Shown here: in pieces, positions 8,801 to 15,418 of the stretch
How positions within the stretch are numbered: the first letter of the stretch is position 1
How the letters are laid out: the number at the start of each line of letters is the position of its first letter
Assembly: GCA_036741795.1 (NCBI GenBank)
Contig: DAINRO010000025.1
Coordinates: 1-29,599, forward strand
Source of the DNA: DATKKM01 sp036741795
Lineage (GTDB): Bacteria; Chloroflexota; Dehalococcoidia; SM23-28-2; RBG-16-64-32
Direction: 5' to 3'
Length of the DNA stretch: 29,599 nt
Notes under the pieces: generated by a model
Databases searched by the model: none
Told to the model about the DNA's origin: nothing
Seen by the model: the letters and a program-made list of their open reading frames with translations, nothing else
Made by a program: the position numbers and the translations under genes

Positions 8801-9245
8801 CGGGCAAGTGCTGTTTACCGGCAAGGACTTCGTGATCATTGACTTCGAAGGAGAGCCGCTGCGCCCGTTGAGCGAGCGGCGCTTGAAGCGCTCTCCCCTG
8901 CGGGATGTCGCGGGGCTCATTCGGTCGCTGCACTACGCCTCGTCGTTCACGTTGCTTAATCTGCTCAAGGGTGGATTGGTGCGCCGGTCGCAAGCACCGG
9001 CCCTGACGACCTGGGGGAACTACTGGTTCAAGTGGTCGAGCGCTGCCTTCCTGCGAGGATATCTGCAAGAGGCGAGCAGTGTGCCGATTTTGCCTGAGCA
9101 CCCGGACCAGTTCGAGACTCTGCTTCAAGCGTTCCTTCTCGAGAAGGCCGTTTACGAGATTGAATACGAACTGAATAACCGCCCTGAATGGGCCCGAATA
9201 CCACTCCTGGGATTGCTCGACCTCCTCGGCTCTTCGTCGGCCTAA
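5892..9245 (+). CDS. treS-mak: Trehalose synthase / maltokinase fusion protein
   Basis: 1117 residues from a GTG overlapping the glgE stop by one base (TAGTG), with GAGGGG about eight bases upstream. The first ~550 residues are a GH13 trehalose synthase (trehalose to maltose): opening WYKDAIIYQVHVRSF, nucleophile D216 (GLRLDAVPYL), acid/base E258 (LLAEANQW), and D324 in RNHDEL. The C-terminal ~510 residues are a maltokinase (maltose + ATP to maltose-1-phosphate): the cap domain begins LPSFLRRQRWFGGKAR, with catalytic HGDYHLGQ (H965, D967) and the metal-binding D984 in IIDFEGEP. The two halves are consecutive steps feeding GlgE, so the operon turns trehalose into linear alpha-glucan. TreS-Mak fusions are known in several phyla. 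A frame extending left to 5763 is excluded because it overlaps conserved glgE sequence. Confidence 0.94.
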   Translation: MAVQEQHRSDAQRVEDDALWYKDAIIYQVHVRSFHDSNGDGVGDFAGLTEKLDYLQDLGVTAVWLLPFYPSPGRDDGYDIADYTGVNPAFGSMKDFQSFLKQARRRGLRVITELVLNHTSDDHRWFQTARRSPEGSPERDFYVWSDSPDKYRSARIIFGDFESSNWAWDSVAHSYYWHRFYSHQPDLNFENPAVRAELLDVVDFWLKAGVDGLRLDAVPYLFEREGTSSENLPETHEFLRELRRHVDERFSDRMLLAEANQWPDDAASYFGDGDECHMNFNFPLMPRLFMSVHMEDRFPIIDILSQTPPIPEGCQWATFLRNHDELTLEMVTDEDRDYMYRHYAQDTQARINLGIRRRLAPLLANNRRRMELMNGLLFSLPGTPVLYYGDEIGMGDNIYLGDRNGVRTPMQWSADRNAGFSRGNPQRLYMPVIVDPEYHYETVNVEAQQNNSHSLLWWMKRLIALRKRYKAFSRGAIKFLYPENRKVLAFTRQYGDEIILVVANMSRFAQYVELDLAEFKGDTPIELFGRNEFPRIGDLPYFITLGPHAFYWFELRSENNNNAEAEVRSLSVSGEWDQLLTGHMKPLFESVLPSFLRRQRWFGGKARSMQSCRIVDSFRIPTEGKLDAHLTVLRIDYIEGEPESYIVPIAFASGGNLNRILREHPNSFIVSVESAGFGQSGTVYEATADNDFLMAIMDLIWRRKKLRGQSGSLLAMPTDELRGLRGGAGGIEPWIVRAEQSNTSIAYGEKLILKLVRRPDPGTNPDLEIGQFLNRHAPEVSTPRIAGYMEWQQGRSEASTVAVLQEYVKNEGDAWDLTTDSLTTYFEEVMSAVGTKLTPAPIPSGPITSLVGQEPDEPPESLMNYRRSAELLGQRTGELHVALSSKVDEAAFRPEPMSPFYQRSMYQGMRGTMSRIIPSLRRQLSSLDSDTREVAQQVISREEELVGRFRALVDQPMTGSRIRVHGDYHLGQVLFTGKDFVIIDFEGEPLRPLSERRLKRSPLRDVAGLIRSLHYASSFTLLNLLKGGLVRRSQAPALTTWGNYWFKWSSAAFLRGYLQEASSVPILPEHPDQFETLLQAFLLEKAVYEIEYELNNRPEWARIPLLGLLDLLGSSSA

Positions 9246-9357
9246 GACCCTCCTGGGCTGGATAACAACCGGGCAGCGGTGTAACGCGCACGATGCGTGG
9301 TCAATCTTAGATTGTGAACATCTCAGAGGTACTTGCCCTCGGAGGGGCTACGCGCGC

Positions 9358-10044
9358 ATGAAAATTCTGGTAGTTGACGACGAGCCGGATATCGTTGAAG
9401 TAGTTAATCTCTGTTTCACCCTACGCTGGCCAGAAGCGGAGGTAACCGCCGCGTCATCCGCGGAAGAGGCGTATCGGCTAATCGAGCAAGACCGCCCCGA
9501 TCTGATCCTCCTCGATATCAACCTTCCCGGCGCGGATGGCTTCTCTCTCTGCAAGGAGATTCGCGGCGACTACGATGTGCCGATCGTCATGCTGAGCGCT
9601 CGCGATTCGGAGGTGGACAAGGTCCGCGGATTGGAAATGGGTGCCGACGACTACATCACGAAGCCGTTCAGTCACCTCGAATTGCTGGCCCGTGTCAGGG
9701 CCGTCGTGCGCCGCTACCAGGTAAAGGCGCCGGAGGAGAACGAGACGTTCGAGTCCGGGAACCTGCACATTGACTACGCCAGCCGCACGGTGACGGTCGC
9801 GGGCGATCCCGTCAGACTGACACCGACCGAGTACTCACTTTTGTTCCACCTCAGCCGGAACGCCGGACGAGTACTTCCGCACGGTACGCTGCTCTCCAAG
9901 GTCTGGGGGCGGGAGTACACCGATGAGGTCGACTACCTGAAGGTCTACGTGCGGCGGCTTCGGCAGAAACTCGAGGGCGACCCGGAAACCATCGGCCGAA
10001 TCGTCAGCGAGCGAGGTGTTGGCTACAAGTTCGTGGCAGCCTAG
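9358..10044 (+). CDS. OmpR/PhoB-family response regulator
   Basis: 228 residues. The receiver domain (1-120) carries the acidic pair (VVDDEPD), phosphoacceptor D53 (LILLDINLPGADG), the switch region MLSARD and the lysine of DYITKPF. Residues about 130-228 form the winged-helix DNA-binding domain ending DYLKVYVRRLRQKLEG...RGVGYKF. It would bind direct repeats as a dimer on phosphorylation, target genes unknown. GGAGGG lies about eleven bases before the ATG, a little long. It starts 112 bases after the trehalose-glucan operon, with its own leader. A GAF histidine kinase at 10343 is the obvious partner, although the spacer between them contains a promoter and terminator-like hairpins, so the two may not be co-transcribed. 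Confidence 0.93.
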   Translation: MKILVVDDEPDIVEVVNLCFTLRWPEAEVTAASSAEEAYRLIEQDRPDLILLDINLPGADGFSLCKEIRGDYDVPIVMLSARDSEVDKVRGLEMGADDYITKPFSHLELLARVRAVVRRYQVKAPEENETFESGNLHIDYASRTVTVAGDPVRLTPTEYSLLFHLSRNAGRVLPHGTLLSKVWGREYTDEVDYLKVYVRRLRQKLEGDPETIGRIVSERGVGYKFVAA

Positions 10045-10153
10045 ACATTTATGCGGCCAATTCAACTTCGTATCCCCAAGCTTTTCACAAGATATGGGCC
10101 GTTTTCCACAAATTCTCGAGTGCGCATACTTGCGTAAACAGTAATGCTAATCC

Positions 10154-10183
10154 TTGACAACTACGTAAATTCTTCATCATAAT
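10154..10183 (+). promoter_or_regulatory. Strong sigma-70-type promoter in an AT-rich spacer
   Basis: A perfect TTGACA (10154-10159) is followed after 18 bases by CATAAT (10178-10183), the best -35/-10 pair in the window, in an AT-rich island within GC-rich DNA. The predicted transcript start near 10190 is only two bases before the first hairpin at 10192. Confidence 0.7.
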
Positions 10184-10191
10184 CAGAGTGT

Positions 10192-10221
10192 CCCAACAGG
10201 GCCGCAACTGTTGGGCGTTTT
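10192..10221 (+). terminator. Intrinsic terminator-like hairpin CCCAACAG/CTGTTGGG
   Basis: A perfect 8-bp stem (10192-10199 with 10208-10215), loop of eight, is followed by CGTTTT. It can end read-through from the response regulator gene. The T-run is only four bases, so leakage is likely. Confidence 0.65.
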
Positions 10222-10222
10222 C

Positions 10223-10285
10223 AGCGCTTCTCGGGTCTCATCGCCGCACCCCCGCGAGCTTTCGACTCGAGAGCGCTTTTCTTTT
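10223..10285 (+). terminator. Second terminator-like hairpin with T-rich tail
   Basis: AGCGCT plus CTCG (10223-10233, one bulged T) pair with CGAG plus AGCGCT (10268-10277), followed by TTTTCTTTT to 10285. A competing small hairpin CGAG/CTCG (10255-10258 with 10266-10269) lies in the loop. The tail is the best U-tract among the hairpins found here. Confidence 0.55.
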
Positions 10286-10342
10286 GTCCTGTAACTGGCG
10301 CCATTCTGTCCCATCTTGATTAGCGGGAGTATCACGGGGCAG

Positions 10343-11803
10343 ATGGAAGACCTTCAGCTCGATCCGATCCGGCAGGTGCGCATTGCCAAATTGTGGGCGT
10401 TCGCCGGGATCGCATGGGCGATCGCCTTCCCGTTACTCATCTACGCCCTTACCCTCAATCCTTCCCGCCTGGAGATCGTGTTCGTTTTGATTCCGGCCGC
10501 AGGGATATCCTTCGGAGCGGTCGAATTGGCGGCGCGCTGGCAAGCGCGCACACACCGCCGCTATGCGTATCCGCACCGGTTGGGTTACGCAGTGGCCGCG
10601 ATCCACGATTTCAAGGAAGCGTGTACCGTGACCGTAGACTCCCTGGGTGAGTGGCTGGACCTGAAGGCTGTCATTATCGGGGTATTGAGCGAGGATGATC
10701 GAGAGGTGGAGCCGGTCGCTGCATACGGGCTGGAGAAGGCGTGGCTCCTTAACGCTGTCCCCATATCTGCCGCGTCATGTGGGCTGGGAGAGACTGGAGC
10801 ACGTCATCCGGTTCGGCGTTCGTCTGAGGACGATCCATGGTTGCACTCACTGCCGAAGATGGACGTGGTCACGGTTCCTCTCCCCAGCAGGGAGCAAACC
10901 CTGGGCGTGCTCCTTCTTGCAGCTGACCGGCGCAACCCACAACTCGGTGACACGAGGCTCCTCGCGGCCCTGGCAATGGTGCTCGGCCTGGCACTGGATA
11001 ACTGCCGCTTATACGAGGGTCAGCGCGCCAATGCACTTCATTACGAAGGGCTACACCGGATGAAGAGCGACTTCTTGAACACCGTATCGCACGAGCTTCG
11101 GACACCGCTGACGTCGATCACCCTGGCGGCTGAGATGCTCCTGGAAGAGGAGGCCCCGGAAGACGCGACTGAAGCAAAGGGACGTTTGCTCAGGAACATA
11201 GTAAAAGGTGCGGCGCGCATGCGAAGCCTCGTGGAGGACCTGGTCTCGACATCCCGCCAGGATGATTTCCTCCCCAGACTGGAACCCGAGACTACGGTCT
11301 TACGGGACGTGATTTCCGGCGCTGTTCAGATTGTTCAGCCTCTTCTATCGGCCAAGGCTCAGACCCTTGAAGTGGCAGAGGACGATCCTGATCTCCTGGT
11401 CCGCATCGATCGCTTGAGATTTGAACAGGTCTTGATCAACTTATTCTCCAACGCGCAGCGGTACAGTCCGCCGGGTGGGCATATCCTCGTCCACAGTGGC
11501 TCGTCCGGAAATGAGGTCATGATCACCGTCACGGACTCTGGGCCGGGCGTGGGCCCGGAGGACGCGGATCAGATCTTCGAGCCTTTCTTTCGTGGCGACC
11601 GCTCTGGCCTGGGCTTAGGCCTGGCGATAGCGAAGTCGATCGTTGAACTCCACCGCGGGAGGATCTGGGTTGAGCCGGCGCCCGGGTATGGCAGCCGGTT
11701 TTGCGTTGCAGTTCCAGCGCCTCAACGCGCAGCGCAAGTCATCTCGTCGACACGCGTCGACTACACACAGAAGGAATCGCGGGAGGGCGCCGCTCCACAT
11801 TAG
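10343..11803 (+). CDS. Membrane sensor histidine kinase with GAF domain
   Basis: 486 residues from ATG 10343; a TTG at 10316 would add nine residues but has no ribosome site. Two transmembrane helices (about 16-37 and 43-62) anchor it with almost no periplasmic part. A GAF domain (about 80-225) follows, then HisKA with H250 (FLNTVSHELRTPL), and HATPase_c with the N box (NLFSNAQRYSPPGG) and G boxes (DSGPGVG and GLGLGLAIAKSIVE). Lacking an outer sensor loop, it probably senses a cytoplasmic or membrane cue through GAF, which is inference. The response regulator upstream is the likely phosphoacceptor. A GGGAG at 10325-10329 is a distant Shine-Dalgarno. Confidence 0.9.
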   Translation: MEDLQLDPIRQVRIAKLWAFAGIAWAIAFPLLIYALTLNPSRLEIVFVLIPAAGISFGAVELAARWQARTHRRYAYPHRLGYAVAAIHDFKEACTVTVDSLGEWLDLKAVIIGVLSEDDREVEPVAAYGLEKAWLLNAVPISAASCGLGETGARHPVRRSSEDDPWLHSLPKMDVVTVPLPSREQTLGVLLLAADRRNPQLGDTRLLAALAMVLGLALDNCRLYEGQRANALHYEGLHRMKSDFLNTVSHELRTPLTSITLAAEMLLEEEAPEDATEAKGRLLRNIVKGAARMRSLVEDLVSTSRQDDFLPRLEPETTVLRDVISGAVQIVQPLLSAKAQTLEVAEDDPDLLVRIDRLRFEQVLINLFSNAQRYSPPGGHILVHSGSSGNEVMITVTDSGPGVGPEDADQIFEPFFRGDRSGLGLGLAIAKSIVELHRGRIWVEPAPGYGSRFCVAVPAPQRAAQVISSTRVDYTQKESREGAAPH

Positions 11804-11841
11804 CGCTGGCCCGACGGCGGCTGTACTGCTCCGCCCCTGCG

Positions 11842-11847
11842 TATACT
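11842..11847 (+). promoter_or_regulatory. -10 box TATACT for leaderless-type recF start
   Basis: TATACT is followed by six bases and then the GTG at 11854, where transcription would be expected to begin. No Shine-Dalgarno precedes that GTG, and the box lies just downstream of the kinase stop at 11803. Confidence 0.55.
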
Positions 11848-11853
11848 CGGATC

Positions 11854-13026
11854 GTGCGCCTTGACAGCCTGCTAATAACCGACTACCGGAACTTCACGCG
11901 CATCGAACTCGCCCTGTCTCCTGGGGCCATGATCCTCGTTGGCGATAACGCCCAGGGCAAGAGCAATTTACTAGAAGCCATTTACCTCCTGGCGACCATG
12001 CGCGCTGTCCATGCCCAAACAGAGGGACAGGTCATTCGGGTAGAGGCACTCCATGACGTATTGCCGGCCGCGCGGGTCGTCGGGGAGGTAACGACGTCGG
12101 AGGGCCCGCTGAAGATCGAGGTTACGGTCATGAGCCGGTCGGGCCCCGGTCGCCCAGCGACCAAGACGGTGAAGGTCAACGGCGCGCCCAAACGCGTCAC
12201 GCATGCCATTGGGCGGCTTACGGCGGTCCTCTTCACCGCCGACGACATGGAGATGGTCATGGGCGGCCCCTCGCTCAGGCGCCGCTATCTCGACGTGACC
12301 CTGAGCCAGGTCGATCCCCGGTATGCCGCGTCTCGATCCCGGTTCGAGCGCGTGATGAGCCAGAGGAACGCTCTCCTTAAACGGATACGTGAGGGCAGTG
12401 CAAAGGCCGACGAACTGGTCTACTGGGACGACGAACTGTCGCTTCACGGGGCGATCGTGATGCAATCACGACGCGACGCTGTGGGCCGCCTGGCAAGATT
12501 GGCGGCTGAGTTCCACGCACGACTGGCACCGGGCGAAGAATTGGAAGTGAATTATGCCCCAAGTCTGGAAATGGCGAGCACTGGTCCCGGTGACGCCGCG
12601 GATTCTTTGCAGCCCGCCTATAGCGACCGCCTTAGACTCACTCACCAGCGGGACATTGCCGCTGGCATGACTCTAACAGGCCCCCATCGTGACGACGTGC
12701 GCTTTGGCTTGAATGGGTTCTCAGCATCTGGATTCGCGTCGCGGGCCCAACAGCGCACAATTGCGCTATCCCTCCGGCTGGCGGAAACAAAGTTCCTCGC
12801 AGTGCAGAGGGGGGAGCCGCCAATCCTGCTCCTCGATGACATCCTTTCGGAGATGGACGCGTCGCGACGCGTCACGGTGATGTCGTCAATTGCTGGAGCG
12901 GAACAGGTGATTGTGACAGGAACAGACATGGAGGCCTTCCCTGAGTCGTTCCGATCGACGGCTAAGCTGTTCGCGGTCGAGAGAGGTTCAGTCCGGTCGC
13001 TGACTGGCGAGCGGGCTCCGGCATAA
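11854..13026 (+). CDS. recF: DNA replication and repair protein RecF
   Basis: 390 residues from GTG 11854, chosen because the product then opens RLDSLLITDYRNF as RecF proteins do. The longer frame to 11701 overlaps the kinase gene. The Walker A is GDNAQGKS (30-37), and the ABC-type Walker B is LLLDDILSEMD (about 325-335) with the D-loop. RecF is an SMC-like ATPase that helps load RecA at gaps with RecO and RecR. It is usually next to dnaA-dnaN-gyrB at the origin; here it follows a two-component system, so the origin cluster is broken up. Its 3' end overlaps the convergent lipid kinase gene by 65 bases. Confidence 0.93.
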   Translation: MRLDSLLITDYRNFTRIELALSPGAMILVGDNAQGKSNLLEAIYLLATMRAVHAQTEGQVIRVEALHDVLPAARVVGEVTTSEGPLKIEVTVMSRSGPGRPATKTVKVNGAPKRVTHAIGRLTAVLFTADDMEMVMGGPSLRRRYLDVTLSQVDPRYAASRSRFERVMSQRNALLKRIREGSAKADELVYWDDELSLHGAIVMQSRRDAVGRLARLAAEFHARLAPGEELEVNYAPSLEMASTGPGDAADSLQPAYSDRLRLTHQRDIAAGMTLTGPHRDDVRFGLNGFSASGFASRAQQRTIALSLRLAETKFLAVQRGEPPILLLDDILSEMDASRRVTVMSSIAGAEQVIVTGTDMEAFPESFRSTAKLFAVERGSVRSLTGERAPA

Positions 13027-13987
13027 AGAGCTTGCTGGAGAATCCATCGGGAACAGAGACCCAGAGTGATCCGGGAACCACTTCCACTTCTGTCGGATAT
13101 TGATCCAGAGGATCCCCATCGACTTGCACCGGGATATTGCCCTCCCACTGGAACTCGACTTTGTTGACTCGGCGGTAGAGCGTCTTGTCCGACTTGCGGT
13201 GGACCTGCGCCAGGGTGCGCAGGACGTGGAGGATCATTTCGCGGCGTCCGTCCCCTTCGTATACGCAGACATCGAGCCGTCCGTCGTTTACGACGGCGCG
13301 TGAGGCGATTTTTGTCAGCCCGGCATAGAGGCGCGTGTTACCGACGAGGGCCATGAGGAAGTCGACGTGGCGCTCGTATCCGTCGAACCGGACGGTTGCC
13401 GGTACGCTCTGCCAACGAAGCATCTCCTGGATGGCCGCGAGGGCGTACGCCGCGGCGCCGACCTTGTCCTTGACTCCCAGGTGGACGTTCTCGGTAATTG
13501 AAGCATCGATGCCAAAGCCGGCGAGAAGCAGAAAGTGTCGTCCGCCTGTCCTTCCTACGTCGACCAGGCGGCGTTCGCCGGAGATCATGAGGCGCATCGC
13601 CTCGACCGTCTTGTGGTCCAGGCCTGATTCTCTGGCCCAGATGTTGCTCGTTCCCGCCGGGATAGTGCCCAGCGCGCTCCCTGAGCCGACTAGCCCGTTC
13701 GTCACCTCGTTTACGGTCCCGTCGCCACCGCAGGCGATCACGAGCGGGATCTTCTTCGTTGCCGCCTCCGCAGCGAGACGTGTCGCCTGTCCGGGTCCGG
13801 TGGTCTCTTCCCACTTAGCCTTCCAACCGGCAGACTCCAGGAGTTCGTCAACTTCGCTCTTGCGCCGCGCGCGAGGGGCATTATGCGCGACGGGGTTGAC
13901 GATTACGAGGGCTTCTTTCCTATCGTAGTGCCCAGCCTTCTTTTTCACGATACGTGCAATCGTACGGGCGAGTCTTGATGACGACAA
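12962..13987 (-). CDS. Diacylglycerol/lipid kinase (YegS/BmrU family)
   Basis: 341 residues. The DAGK catalytic fold is shown by VIVNPVAHN (28-36), the nucleotide loop GGDGTVNEV (87-95) and TIPAGTSN (108-115). The C-terminal beta-sandwich ends with an EGNIPVQVDGDPLDQYP segment typical of the family. It would phosphorylate diacylglycerol or a related lipid at the cytoplasmic membrane face, recycling lipid or making phosphatidate. The TTG at 13987 is used; a GTG at 13948 gives a start closer to the conserved core. GATAAG on the minus strand (14004-13999) could be a -10 box only eleven bases away. The 3' end runs 65 bases into recF on the opposite strand. The lipid acceptor is not readable. Confidence 0.85.
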   Translation of the reverse strand: MSSSRLARTIARIVKKKAGHYDRKEALVIVNPVAHNAPRARRKSEVDELLESAGWKAKWEETTGPGQATRLAAEAATKKIPLVIACGGDGTVNEVTNGLVGSGSALGTIPAGTSNIWARESGLDHKTVEAMRLMISGERRLVDVGRTGGRHFLLLAGFGIDASITENVHLGVKDKVGAAAYALAAIQEMLRWQSVPATVRFDGYERHVDFLMALVGNTRLYAGLTKIASRAVVNDGRLDVCVYEGDGRREMILHVLRTLAQVHRKSDKTLYRRVNKVEFQWEGNIPVQVDGDPLDQYPTEVEVVPGSLWVSVPDGFSSKLFMPEPARQSATGLNLSRPRTA

Positions 13988-13998
13988 GTTGCCCCGCT

Positions 13999-14006
13999 CT
14001 TATCAT
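13999..14006. promoter_or_regulatory. Overlapping divergent -10 boxes
   Basis: TATCAT on the plus strand (14001-14006) could serve the epimerase-like gene at 14067. GATAAG on the minus strand (14004-13999) could serve the lipid kinase at 13987. They overlap in an 80-base divergent spacer, so the two promoters would compete. No clear -35 elements are seen. Confidence 0.3.
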
Positions 14007-14066
14007 GGCAGAGTCCCGGACAACGTCCGGATGCACGCATAGCTGCGAAAGGAACCGGCCGAACAC

Positions 14067-14555
14067 ATGAACAAGAACATGGGAATCAAGCGACTCGATC
14101 ACGTTTGCTGGGCGGTCAGAAAGGTGGATGACGTGCTGCCCCTCCTGGTGGACCTGATGGGGATGACCGTCGAGGGTAAGTTCGAGAACGCTGATACGGG
14201 TTTCCGGGGAGTGGGCCTGCGCGTCCCCGGCGGTACCGGACACTTCGAGTTGCTGGAGCCGTTTGACGGCAGCAGCTATCTCAACCGCTTCCTCGATGAG
14301 AAGGGGCCCGGTCTTCACCACGTGACATTCGAGGTGGAGGATGCAGACAAGGCTGCGGAGGCGATCACGGAGTTCGGTATCGCGCCGTGGGGCGGGGTGA
14401 ACCGCTCACATGGGTGGGTCGAGACGTTCATCCACCCCAAGGACTCGGGTGGAGTCCTGTTCCAGTTCTACCACGAAGATCCCGACCACATTCACGAACA
14501 CGGCCCGGAAGGGCACGATCACACTCACGCGCACGAAATGGAGCCCCTGAAATAG
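14067..14555 (+). CDS. VOC/glyoxalase protein, methylmalonyl-CoA epimerase-like, with His-rich tail
   Basis: 162 residues. Two paired beta-alpha-beta-beta-beta units of the vicinal oxygen chelate fold carry probable metal ligands H12 (RLDHVCWAV), E61 (GHFELLEP), H85 (LHHVTFEV) and Q133 (GVLFQFY). The FIHPKDSGGVL segment is characteristic of methylmalonyl-CoA epimerases, which interconvert the 2R and 2S forms in propionate metabolism. In those enzymes Q and E occupy the second and fourth ligand positions; here they appear swapped, so the reaction is uncertain. Residues 136-156 are extra and carry eight histidines (core HIHEHGPEGHDHTHAHE), a likely divalent-metal-binding tail. AAAGGA lies about twelve bases before the ATG. 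The hydrolase gene starts 29 bases after the stop. Confidence 0.8.
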   Translation: MNKNMGIKRLDHVCWAVRKVDDVLPLLVDLMGMTVEGKFENADTGFRGVGLRVPGGTGHFELLEPFDGSSYLNRFLDEKGPGLHHVTFEVEDADKAAEAITEFGIAPWGGVNRSHGWVETFIHPKDSGGVLFQFYHEDPDHIHEHGPEGHDHTHAHEMEPLK

Positions 14556-14584
14556 CAGCTCTGATTCAGCCGTCCGAGGGGGAG

Positions 14585-15415
14585 GTGAAGGTCAACGGGC
14601 TGCGCCTTCACTACTTCGAATGGGGAGACCCCGCAGGGCGTCCGGTAGTCCTGATGCATGGATTACGCGACTACGCCTACTACTGGCAGGACTGCGCCAA
14701 CCGGCTGCTGAGCGAATTTCATATCCTCGCCCCGGACATCAGAGGGCACGGGGAGAGTGAACAAGCCCCGGGCGGCTACCTGGTGTGGGCGCTGGCTTCC
14801 GACCTCGCGGGGTTCGTGGACAAGATGGGGCTGGAACGGTTCGATCTTGTAGGTCTCTCGCTTGGTTCGAGGGTGTCGATGGCTTACGCACGAGAGAATT
14901 CGCTGCGGCTGAAGCACCTTGCCCTGTGCGATATGGGTCCGCAGATGGCGCGGGTGGGCGCCGTTGGACTCAAGCAGGACATGACGTCGAAGTCGGACCG
15001 GCCGCCGAGTTCGTTCACCCTGGAAGCGGCCCGGAGCTTCTACCGGGAGCAGTGGCCATCCCTCGACGAACGATCCATCGAGCGTTTAATCCAGAACTCG
15101 CTGATACAGGGTGACGACGGGCAGTACTCGAACCGGTACGACCGTCGCCTGTCGGACATCACCACGAAGGCGGCCATCCCGGAGATCGACTTTCTGTGGT
15201 CCTCGCTCACTCGGGTGAAATGCCCGACGCTAGTCTGTCGGGGCGAGAACAGCCCGATCCTCGACGAGGAGATCGCGGGGCGAATGGAAGCGGCACTGCC
15301 AGACGGAGGAGTGCACGTCTTTCGCGACACCGGTCATTCGCTGCCGCGCCTTCAACGGGAAGGCTTCGCGGACGTGATCAGGCGCTTTCTGGACAACCAA
15401 CCACTTCCTGGTTGA
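14585..15415 (+). CDS. Alpha/beta hydrolase
   Basis: 276 residues from GTG 14585, just after a GAGGGGGA stretch; the frame extends much further left but only through the epimerase-like gene. The fold is canonical: oxyanion region LMHGLRD (23-29), PDIRGHGES (50-58), nucleophile elbow GLSLGS with S92, an acid near GENSPILDEE, and the histidine of DTGHSLPR. All three catalytic residues are present, so an esterase, C-C hydrolase or similar soluble enzyme is expected; the substrate is unknown. It forms an operon with the epimerase-like gene. The stop lies three bases from that of the convergent channel gene, with only a weak hairpin (15398-15414) at the junction. Confidence 0.85.
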   Translation: MKVNGLRLHYFEWGDPAGRPVVLMHGLRDYAYYWQDCANRLLSEFHILAPDIRGHGESEQAPGGYLVWALASDLAGFVDKMGLERFDLVGLSLGSRVSMAYARENSLRLKHLALCDMGPQMARVGAVGLKQDMTSKSDRPPSSFTLEAARSFYREQWPSLDERSIERLIQNSLIQGDDGQYSNRYDRRLSDITTKAAIPEIDFLWSSLTRVKCPTLVCRGENSPILDEEIAGRMEAALPDGGVHVFRDTGHSLPRLQREGFADVIRRFLDNQPLPG

Positions 15416-15418
15416 CTT

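Larger units (their letters stand above)
10190..10285 (+). ncRNA. Candidate ~95-nt small RNA or structured leader
   Basis: A transcript from the promoter at 10154-10183 would begin almost directly with an 8-bp hairpin and end at a second hairpin followed by TTTTCTTTT. A 5' hairpin and a 3' terminator are the usual architecture of a small regulatory RNA. Alternatively it is an attenuated leader of the histidine kinase gene starting 58 bases further on. No known family is recognised. Confidence 0.4.

Noticed and set aside
10060..10190. AT-rich stretch with a TTTTCCACA DnaA-box-like site upstream of recF, considered as oriC
   Set aside because: Only one near-match to TTATCCACA and one poor match are present, dnaA, dnaN and gyrB are absent, and a promoter explains the AT-richness.
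11701..11853. N-terminal extension of recF
   Set aside because: It overlaps the histidine kinase C-terminus, and RecF proteins begin at the RLDSLLITDYRNF strand reached from GTG 11854.
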